A stretch of 33,627 nucleotides of DNA, from the NCBI RefSeq assembly GCF_004348415.1, contig NZ_SMKI01000016.1, positions 1 to 33,627 of the forward strand. Direction: 5' to 3'. Shown here one piece after another: positions 27,377-33,627 of the stretch. The notes below the pieces were generated by a model. That model saw nothing but the letters and a program-made list of their open reading frames with translations. It made no database searches and had not been told where the DNA came from. The position numbers and the translations under genes are program-made. The stretch's first letter is position 1. The number at the start of each line of letters is the position of its first letter. Origin of the DNA: Streptomyces hainanensis (GTDB lineage: Bacteria > Actinomycetota > Actinomycetes > Streptomycetales > Streptomycetaceae).

Positions 27377-28729
27377 ATGGGCCACACGGCCATCCCGCAG
27401 GATACCGCCGGCGGGCTCACCGCGACCGAACACAGGCTGGACAACGGGCTGCGCGTGGTGCTCTCCGAGGACCATCTCACCCCGGTGGCCGCCGTCTGCC
27501 TCTGGTACGACGTGGGCTCCCGGCACGAGGTCGCGGGCCGCACCGGGCTCGCCCACCTCTTCGAGCACCTGATGTTCCAGGGGTCGCAACAAGTCAAGGG
27601 CAACGGTCACTTCGAGCTCATCCAGTCCGCCGGCGGCTCGCTCAACGGCACCACGAGCTTCGAGCGGACCAACTACTTCGAGACCATGCCGGCCCACGAG
27701 CTGGAGCTGGCCCTGTGGCTCGAGGCCGACCGGATGGGCACCCTGCTCGCCGCGCTGGACGAGGAGTCCATGGAGAACCAGCGCGACGTGGTGAAGAACG
27801 AGCGCCGCCAGCGCTACGACAACGTGCCCTACGGCACGGCCTTCGAGAAGCTGACCGCCATGGTCTTCCCCGAGGGCCACCCCTACCACCACACCCCCAT
27901 CGGCTCCATGGCCGACCTGGACGCCGCCTCCCTGGAGGACGCCAGGGAGTTCTTCCGCACCTACTACGCGCCCAACAACGCGGTGCTCTCGGTGGTCGGC
28001 GACATCGACCCCGAGCGGACCCTGGCCTGGATCGAGAAGTACTTCGGCTCCATCCCCTCCCACGACGGCAAGCGCCCGCCGCGGGACGGCGCCCTGCCCG
28101 ACGTGATGGGCGCCGAGGTGCGTGAACTGCTGGAGGAGGACGTCCCGTCCCGCGCCCTGATGGCGGCCTACCGGCTGCCGCACGACGGCAGCCGCGAGGC
28201 CGACGCCGCCGACCTGGCGCTCACCGTGCTCGGCGGCGGCGAGTCCTCCCGGCTGCACAACCGGCTGGTGCGGCACGACCGCACGGCGGTCTCCGCCGGT
28301 TTCGGGATGCTGCGGCTCGCCGGCGCGCCCTCGATGGGCTGGCTCGACGTCAAGACCTCGGGTGACGCCCGGATCGACGGCATCGAGACCGCCGTCGACG
28401 AGGAGCTCGCCAGGTTCGCCGAGGAGGGCCCGACCCCGGAGGAGATGGAGCGCGCCCAGGCCCAGCTGGAGCGCGAGTGGCTCGACCGGCTCGCCACCGT
28501 CGGCGGCCGCGCCGACGAGCTGTGCAAGTACGCGGTGCTCTTCGGCGACCCGCAGCTCGCGCTGACCGCCGTGCGCCGGATCCTGGAGATCACGCCGGAC
28601 GAGGTGCGGGAGGCGGCCGCGGCGCGGCTGCGCCCCGACAACCGGGCGGTGTTGGTCTACGAGCCCACCGGCTCCGACGAGGACCAGACCGAGGCCGACG
28701 ACGACACCGAAGGGGCGGACGACCAGTGA
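27377..28729 (+). CDS. M16-family zinc metallopeptidase, catalytic subunit
   Basis: 450 residues from ATG 27377, with an AAGGGA site upstream. The inverted zinc motif HxxEH is H60-L-F-E63-H64, followed about 75 residues later by the third-ligand block ENQRDVVKNERRQRYDN. LNGTTSFERTNYFETMP and GSMADLDAASLEDAREFFRT are typical pitrilysin/insulinase-family features. Two homologous halves form the peptidase chamber that degrades short peptides. The C terminus is an acidic tail rich in Asp and Glu. The stop codon overlaps the GTG start of the next gene (GTGA), so the two are translated as a coupled pair. There is no signal peptide, so it is cytoplasmic. The natural substrate is unknown. Confidence 0.93.
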   Translation: MGHTAIPQDTAGGLTATEHRLDNGLRVVLSEDHLTPVAAVCLWYDVGSRHEVAGRTGLAHLFEHLMFQGSQQVKGNGHFELIQSAGGSLNGTTSFERTNYFETMPAHELELALWLEADRMGTLLAALDEESMENQRDVVKNERRQRYDNVPYGTAFEKLTAMVFPEGHPYHHTPIGSMADLDAASLEDAREFFRTYYAPNNAVLSVVGDIDPERTLAWIEKYFGSIPSHDGKRPPRDGALPDVMGAEVRELLEEDVPSRALMAAYRLPHDGSREADAADLALTVLGGGESSRLHNRLVRHDRTAVSAGFGMLRLAGAPSMGWLDVKTSGDARIDGIETAVDEELARFAEEGPTPEEMERAQAQLEREWLDRLATVGGRADELCKYAVLFGDPQLALTAVRRILEITPDEVREAAAARLRPDNRAVLVYEPTGSDEDQTEADDDTEGADDQ

Positions 28730-30114
28730 GTGACGCCATCGCCAGCATGCAGCTCCACCCGCGGCCGGCCGGCGGCGACCCCAGGCCCTGGGCGTTCCCG
28801 GCCCCCGAGCGCTCCACCCTGTCCAACGGCCTGACGGTGCTGCGCAGTCACCGTCCCGGCCAGCGCGTCATCGCCGTCGAGCTCAACCTGGCCGCGCCGC
28901 TGGCCGCGGAGCCGGCCGGCATCGAGGGCGTGGCCACGATCATGGCCCGCGCCCTGTCCGAGGGCACCGACCGGCACACCGCCGAGGAGTACGCGGCCGA
29001 GCTGGAGCGCTGCGGCGCCACCCTGGACACCCACGCCGACCACCCGGGCGTCCGGGTCTCCCTCGAGGTCCCGGCCTCCCGGCTCGACCGGGCCCTGGGG
29101 CTGCTCGCCGACGCGCTGCGCGCGCCCGCCTTCCCCGAGCACGAGATCGAGCGGCTGGTCGCCAACCGGCTCGACGAGATCCCGCACGAGCTGGCCAACC
29201 CGGGCCGGCGGGCCGCCGTGGCGCTCTACGACACGCTGTTCCCCGCCGACGCGCGGATGTCCAGGCCCCGGCAGGGCACGGCGGCGACCGTCGAGCGGAT
29301 CGACGCCAAGTCCGTGCGCACCTTCTACGACGCGCACGTCAGGCCCGCCTCGGCCACCGCGGTGGTCGTCGGCGACCTCACCGGCATCGACCTGGACGCG
29401 GTCCTCAAGGACACCCTGGGCTCCTGGACCGGCCGGCCGCCGGCCGCGCCCGTCTGGCAGCAGGCCGTCGCCGACGACTCCGCCCGGGTCGTCATCGTCG
29501 ACCGGCCGGGTTCCGTGCAGACCCAGCTGCTGATCGCCCGCACCGGGCCCGACCGGCACGACCCGGTGTGGGCCGCGCAGCGGCTCGGCGTCTACTGCCT
29601 CGGCGGCACCATCACCTCCCGGCTCGACCGGGTGCTGCGCGAGGAGAAGGGCTACACCTACGGCATCCGGGCCTTCGCCCAGGTGCTGCAGTCCAGGGCC
29701 GACGGCACCGGCCTCTCGCTGCTCGGCATCCGCGGCTCGGTGGAGTCCGACAAGACCGGGCCGGCGCTCGACGACCTCTTCCAGGTGCTGCGCACCCTGG
29801 CGGCCGAGGGGCTGACGGACGAGGAGCGGGACGCCGCGGTGCAGTTCCTGGTGGGCGTGGCGCCGCTCAGCTTCGAGACGGCGGCGGCCGTCGCGGGCAC
29901 CCTCGCCGACCAGGTCGAGGAGGGGCTGCCCGACGACTACCAGGCCCGGCTCTACGCCCGGTTGGCGGCGACCGGCTCGGTCGAGGCGTCGGCGGCCGTG
30001 GTCCGCGCCTTCCCGCTGGACCGGCTGGTGACCGTCCTCGTCGGCGACGCGGCGAAGATCGCCGATCCGGTGCGGGAGCTCGGCATCGGCGAGGTGACGG
30101 TGATCGGCGGCTGA
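28726..30114 (+). CDS. M16-family peptidase subunit lacking the zinc motif
   Basis: 462 residues from GTG 28726, overlapping the previous stop by 4 nt (GTGA). It aligns in overall fold to the preceding protein, but the HxxEH position reads GVATIMARALSEG, so it cannot bind zinc. It keeps the Arg/Tyr pair region (LREEKGYTYGIRAFAQ, about 305-320), which in M16B heterodimers completes the active site of the partner. This is the alpha/beta arrangement seen in mitochondrial processing peptidase and several bacterial M16B pairs: one catalytic, one helper subunit. Tandem coupling implies an obligate heterodimer. The end is GEVTVIGG. A strong hairpin follows 26 nt after the stop. Confidence 0.92.
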   Translation: MSDAIASMQLHPRPAGGDPRPWAFPAPERSTLSNGLTVLRSHRPGQRVIAVELNLAAPLAAEPAGIEGVATIMARALSEGTDRHTAEEYAAELERCGATLDTHADHPGVRVSLEVPASRLDRALGLLADALRAPAFPEHEIERLVANRLDEIPHELANPGRRAAVALYDTLFPADARMSRPRQGTAATVERIDAKSVRTFYDAHVRPASATAVVVGDLTGIDLDAVLKDTLGSWTGRPPAAPVWQQAVADDSARVVIVDRPGSVQTQLLIARTGPDRHDPVWAAQRLGVYCLGGTITSRLDRVLREEKGYTYGIRAFAQVLQSRADGTGLSLLGIRGSVESDKTGPALDDLFQVLRTLAAEGLTDEERDAAVQFLVGVAPLSFETAAAVAGTLADQVEEGLPDDYQARLYARLAATGSVEASAAVVRAFPLDRLVTVLVGDAAKIADPVRELGIGEVTVIGG

Positions 30115-30140
30115 GAAGTCGACCGCCGCCGACCACCGCC

Positions 30141-30170
30141 GGCCCCGGGGTTCCCGTCCGCCCCGGGGCC
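30141..30170. terminator. Terminator after the M16 operon
   Basis: GGCCCCGGGG (30141-30150) and CCCCGGGGCC (30161-30170) form a perfect 10-bp stem with a 10-nt loop, 26 nt after the M16 stop codon. Confidence 0.75.
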
Positions 30171-30204
30171 GCGTGCTGTCCGCCCGCCAGTTCGACGCCG
30201 TTGA

Positions 30205-30228
30205 CCTTTCGGGTAAACGTCCGAAAGG
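30205..30228. promoter_or_regulatory. Dyad upstream of the GntR gene, possible operator
   Basis: CCTTTCGG-GTAAACGT-CCGAAAGG has perfect 8-bp arms and an 8-nt spacer, 115 bp before the ATG at 30344. It may be an autoregulatory operator or a weak stem. Confidence 0.4.
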
Positions 30229-30343
30229 CGCCGGTTATCCAGGGGTGCTATCGGCATTCCAGCGTTTTTGCCATACAGTTCGGATGAGTGACCCGGTAGA
30301 AATGCAACAGGGCAGAGGCCGGCTATGTCTGTGGGGGTTTGTC

Positions 30344-31021
30344 ATGCGTATCTCCGCGCACACGGTATGCACGGCGATCCGTGACGACATCGTGAGCGGT
30401 GTCCTGCCCCCCGGCACCCGGCTCGCCGAGGAGCAGCTGGCGCAGCGCTACGGGGTGTCCCGGGTGCCGGTGCGGGAGGCTCTGCGCACCCTGGAGTCCG
30501 AGGGCTTCGTCACCTCGCGGCGGCACGCCGGCGCCTGCGTGGCGCAGCCGGGGGAGCGCGAGGCGGCCGATCTGCTCGACGTCCGGGCGCTGTTGGAGCC
30601 GCTCGGCGCGGCGCGCGCCGCCCAGCGGCGCACGGAGGCGCACCTCAAGGTCCTGCGCGGGCTCGTGCGCCTCGGGCGTCAGCGGGCAGGCCAGGGGCAG
30701 GAGTCGGACCTCAGGTCGCTCGGCGACTGGTTCCACGAGACGGTCGCCCAGGCCACCTGCAGCCCGGGGTTGACCGCCATGCTGGTGCAGCTGCGCCGCA
30801 AGATCACCTGGCTCTACACGGGTGAGCCGCTCTCCCGCGCGGTGGTGCAGTGGCAGGAGCGGGGGGCCTTGGTGGACGCCATCGCCAGGGGTGACGCGGA
30901 GCGGGCCAGGGCGCTCGCCGCGGCCCAGCTGGAGCGGTCGACCCCGGCACGTAAACAGGCCAGGACGGTCGCCGTGAGAAGCCCGAAACCTGCCGTAAAC
31001 ACGGTGCGCGGCCAGATTTAA
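30344..31021 (+). CDS. GntR-family transcriptional regulator (FCD-type effector domain)
   Basis: 225 residues from ATG 30344, with a GTGGGGG purine run 5-11 nt upstream. The N-terminal winged helix starts at once: MRISAHTVCTAIRDDIVSGV, LPPGTRLAEEQLAQRYGVSR and VPVREALRTLESEGFV (about 1-60). Residues ~75-195 are an all-helical FCD-like effector domain (VRALLEPLGAARAAQR, WFHETVAQATCSPGLTAML). The expected metal-binding His/Asp set is only partly visible: one His in DWFHETVAQ, and WQERGALVDAI where QHRRIVDAI is usual. The C-terminal tail is basic. It sits next to ptsH (convergent) and in streptomycetes this neighbour is conserved as I recall, but no role in PTS control is established here. It is not WhiH: it lacks the long N-terminal tail. 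Confidence 0.88.
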   Translation: MRISAHTVCTAIRDDIVSGVLPPGTRLAEEQLAQRYGVSRVPVREALRTLESEGFVTSRRHAGACVAQPGEREAADLLDVRALLEPLGAARAAQRRTEAHLKVLRGLVRLGRQRAGQGQESDLRSLGDWFHETVAQATCSPGLTAMLVQLRRKITWLYTGEPLSRAVVQWQERGALVDAIARGDAERARALAAAQLERSTPARKQARTVAVRSPKPAVNTVRGQI

Positions 31022-31145
31022 CAGCGGTCGTATACACCTGTGTGAAAGCGTGGGAATTCCGTCGCTGGATTCGCGGCCGACAATTACCGATGCCTGGAAT
31101 TCAGGATCGGTTCCGGCGGCATTCACACACTGATTACGGGTGGCG

Positions 31146-31436
31146 TCACACCGTTTCGGGAAGCTCTTCGAGCCCCTCGGAAACCAACCGCGCCAGCCGG
31201 TCGATCGCCGCCTCGGCGGCCACCGGGTCGGCGGAGCCCGACGCGAGCACCACCTCCTCGCCGCCCTCGGCCCCCAGGCTCAGCACCGCGAGCATCGACG
31301 CGGCGTTCACCGGGGTGCCGCCCTTCCTGGCGATGGTCACCGGGACGCCGGTGGCCGTCGCGGCCCGGACGAAGATCGAGGCGGGCCGCGCGTGCAGCCC
31401 CTCCGACCAACCGATGATGACGCGGCGCTCAACCAT
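31146..31436 (-). CDS. ptsH: HPr, phosphocarrier protein of the PTS
   Basis: 96 residues from ATG 31436 (MVERRVIIGWSEGLHARPAS), with an AAGGGC purine run upstream. The active site His15 lies in GLHARPAS and is phosphorylated by enzyme I, then passes phosphate to sugar-specific EIIA proteins. The regulatory Ser segment reads NAASMLAVLSLGAEGGEEVV, with Ser in the position of Ser46 of firmicute HPr; actinomycetes generally lack the HPr kinase, so its use is uncertain. In Streptomyces HPr is the single general phosphocarrier for fructose and N-acetylglucosamine uptake. It is convergent with the GntR gene and divergent from the GNAT/ligase gene (88 bp apart). Confidence 0.96.
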   Translation of the reverse strand: MVERRVIIGWSEGLHARPASIFVRAATATGVPVTIARKGGTPVNAASMLAVLSLGAEGGEEVVLASGSADPVAAEAAIDRLARLVSEGLEELPETV

Positions 31437-31524
31437 GATGGTGCCCTTCGGTTCGAACAGGGTGGAACGGTTGTGCTGTCGGCCGGGCCGCCGTCCCGGC
31501 AGACCCAACCGTACGCTTGGAGCC

Positions 31525-33600
31525 ATGCGGACCCCCGCCCAGCCGCCCTACCCCGCCCACTGGGAGGCCGACGTCGTGCTCCGCGACGGCGGGACGGCCC
31601 GTCTGCGGCCCATCACCCCGGCGGACGCCGACCGTCTGGTCGCCTTCTACGAGCGGGTCTCCGACGAGTCGAAGTACTACCGCTTCTTCGCGCCCTACCC
31701 CCGGCTCTCCGACCGTGACGTGCACCGTTTCACCCACCACGACTACGTGGACCGGGTCGGCCTCGCCGCCACGGTCGGCGGCGAGTTCCTCGCCGTGGTG
31801 CGCTACGACCGGATCGACGAGGACGGCCGGGCCGCCACCGAGCCCGCCGACCGCGCCGAGGTCGCCTTCCTCGTCCAGGACGCCCACCAGGGCCGCGGCC
31901 TCGCCTCCGTACTGCTCGAACACCTGGCCGCCGTCGCCCGCGAACGCGACATCCGCCGCTTCGAGGCCGAACTGCTGCCCGCCAACACCAGGATGGCCAA
32001 GGTGTTCACCGACGCCGGCTACTCCCAACGGCGCAGCTTCGCCGACGGCTCCCTGCATCTCACCCTCGACCTGGAGCCCACCGCCCGCTCGCTCGCCGTG
32101 ATGCGCGCCCGCGAGCAGCGCGCCGAGGCCCGGTCGGTGCAGCGGCTCCTCGCCCCTGGCTCCGTCGCCGTCGTCGGCGTGGGCCGCCGCCCCGGCGGTG
32201 CCGGCCGCACCGTGCTCGCCGGCCTGCTGGCCGGCGGCTTCACCGGCCCCGTGTACGCCGTCAACACCGCGCTGCCCGAGGGCGCCACCGAACTCGGCGG
32301 CGTGCCGGCCCACCGCACCGTCGCGGACATCGGCGCCCCGGTCGACCTCGCCGTGCTGGCCGTCCCCGCGCCCCGGGTCGCCGGCGCCGTCGCCGACTGC
32401 GCCGCCGCCGGCGTCGCCGGCCTCGTCGTGCTCGCCGCCGGCCACGACCGGGACGAACAGCGCGCGCTCGTCCATCTCGCCCGCTCCCACGGCATGCGGC
32501 TCGTCGGCCCCAACGCCTTCGGCCTGATCAACACGGACCCCGCCGTCCGGCTCAACGCCAGCCCCGCACCCCGGCTGCCCGCCACGGGGCGGATCGGGCT
32601 CTTCACCCAGTCGGCCGCCATCGGCATCGCCGTGCTGGACGAGCTCGCCAGGCGCGGCGCCGGCCTCTCCACCTTCGTCTCCGCCGGCAACCGCGCCGAC
32701 CTCTCCGGCAACGACCTCCTCCAGTACTGGGACGAGGACCCGGCCACCGACGTCGCCCTGCTGTACCTCGAATCGGTCGGCAACCCCCGCAAGTTCACCC
32801 GGCTCGCCCGCCGCATCGCCGCCGCCGGCACCCCCGTCGTCGTGGTGCGCGGCGGCCGGCACAGCGGCGGCCTCCCGCCGCACGGCCACGCCGTCCCCAC
32901 CAGCCACACCCCCGAGCCCACCGTCTCCGCGCTGCTCGGCCAGGCCGGCGTCATCGAGGCCGACACCGCGACCGAACTCCTCGACATCGGGCTGCTGCTG
33001 GCCCACCAGCCGCTGCCCCAGGGCCCCCGCGTCGCCGTCGTCAGCAACGCCGAGGCGCTCGGCCTCGTCGCCCACGACGCCTGCCGCGCCCACCGGCTGC
33101 GCCCGCTCGACCCGGACGGCCTCGGCCCCGCCGCCCTCCCCGCCGACTTCGGCGCCGCGCTCGCCACCGCACTCGCCGACCCGGGCGTGGACGCCGTGGT
33201 CGTCGCCGTCGTACCCACCGTCGGCGAGACCCCCGGCGCCGCCGCCGACCACACCGACCGGCTGCTCGAAGACCTCGCCCCGGCGCTGCACACCGCGCTC
33301 CTCGACACCGGCGCCGGCAAGCCCGTCGTCGTCGCCCAACTCGCCCTGGACGCCCTCGCCGCCGCGCTCACCGCCCGCGGCATCCCCGTCTACCCCTCGG
33401 CCGAGCGCGCCGTCCGCGCCCTCGCCAGGGCCGTCGGCCACGCCGAGTGGCGGGCCGGCGCCGCCCACTCCGGGCACGTCCCGGCCTTCGACGACATCGA
33501 CGAGGACACCGCGGCCGAACTGGTCGCCGACGCCGCCGACCCACGCCGCACCGTCACCCTCGACCAGGCCGCCACCCACCGGATCCTCACCGCCTACGGC
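31525..33600 (+). CDS. patA: GNAT acetyltransferase fused to ADP-forming acyl-CoA ligase, partial
   Basis: 692 residues are visible from ATG 31525; the 3' end is lost, and relatives are about 900-1000 residues. The N-terminal GNAT domain (about 12-190) has ARLRPITPADADRLVAFYER and the acetyl-CoA loop VQDAHQGRGLASVLLEHL. A CoA-binding Rossmann domain follows (SVAVVGVGRRPGGAGRTVL, LAVLAVPAPRVAG). The ligase-like domain contains GLFTQSAAIGIAVLDELARR and the SHT motif (460-462), with H461 where these enzymes carry the phosphorylated His. GNAT-first order is the unusual arrangement reported for S. lividans PatA, which acetylates lysine of acyl-CoA synthetases; other Pat proteins have GNAT last. 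A TACGCT box 7 nt before the ATG suggests a leaderless message. It is divergent from ptsH. The final residues after codon 692 derive from adapter sequence. Confidence 0.9.
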
Positions 33601-33627
33601 TGTCTCTTAGACACATTTGACGCTTGC
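33600..33627. other. Residual Illumina Nextera adapter (artefact)
   Basis: These 28 bases match the Nextera read-through adapter (mosaic end followed by the read 1 tail, GACGCTGCC) at 24 of 28 positions: CTGTCTCTTA then GACACATTTGACGC. The real mosaic end has T in place of G at the 11th position and CATCT for CATTT. The sequence is unlike the surrounding very high-GC code. It should be trimmed; the gene end here is not biological. Confidence 0.9.

Larger units (their letters stand above)
30115..30343. other. Intergenic region between the M16 pair and the GntR gene
   Basis: 229 bp. It holds the terminator at 30141-30170, the CCTTTCGG dyad at 30205-30228, and then a lower-GC stretch, presumably the promoter of the GntR gene (for example CATACAGT near 30272). 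No gene is seen. Confidence 0.6.

Noticed and set aside
33601..33627. TTA codon near the end of the GNAT/ligase gene, as a sign of bldA control
   Set aside because: The codon lies within the adapter sequence and is not genomic.

Overview
The window looks like a chromosomal core segment from a high-GC actinomycete, almost certainly Streptomyces or a close streptomycete. Coding regions have very strong G/C bias at third positions, GTG starts are common, and the order rnhB / RecQ-like helicase / whiH / hrdB / parE ... parC / ptsH / GNAT-acyl-CoA ligase (patA type) matches, from memory, the SCO58xx region of the S. coelicolor chromosome. whiH (sporulation regulator) next to hrdB (principal sigma factor) is the clearest landmark.

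Layout. 1-123: a stray fragment on the minus strand, fused to a 5'-truncated DUF4937/YdbC-like gene (to 603). 649-2032: histidine phosphatase and rnhB. 2069-4309 (minus): RecQ-family helicase carrying a C-terminal phosphoribosyltransferase-like domain, divergent from a DUF4192 gene (4443-5594). 5625-8247: NUDIX/winged-helix protein and a fused ABC ATPase-permease. 8455-11286: whiH and hrdB. 11522-11752 (minus): small zinc-ribbon-like DUF7455 protein. 12187-14304: parE. 14325-15245 (minus): sucrase/ferredoxin-like protein with a possible iron box. 15346-23614: a carbohydrate locus (LacI regulator, lipoprotein binding protein, two permeases, intracellular GH13 glucosidase, secreted beta-helix glucanase). 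23652-24749: CobW-type GTPase. 24756-27203 (minus): parC. 27377-30114: paired M16 peptidases. 30344-31021: GntR regulator. 31146-31436 (minus): HPr. 31525 to the end: N-terminal GNAT plus ADP-forming acyl-CoA ligase, cut by the contig end.

Most interesting system. The locus between parE and parC reads as a complete alpha-glucan utilisation pathway. The secreted protein has three Asp residues (D348, D371, D372) with the spacing I recall for the GH87 alpha-1,3-glucanase active site. The binding protein and two permeases would import the oligosaccharides. The GH13 enzyme has no signal peptide and would hydrolyse them in the cytoplasm. Candidate 17-18 bp dyads lie upstream of both the LacI gene and the binding-protein gene. 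I infer alpha-1,3-glucan (fungal wall glucan or mutan) as substrate; this is not proven by sequence alone.

Sequence quality. Both ends are suspect. The last 28 bases closely match the Illumina Nextera transposon-end adapter, and the first ~123 bases look like part of an unrelated gene joined to a truncated one. Neither end should be interpreted as biology without read-level checking.
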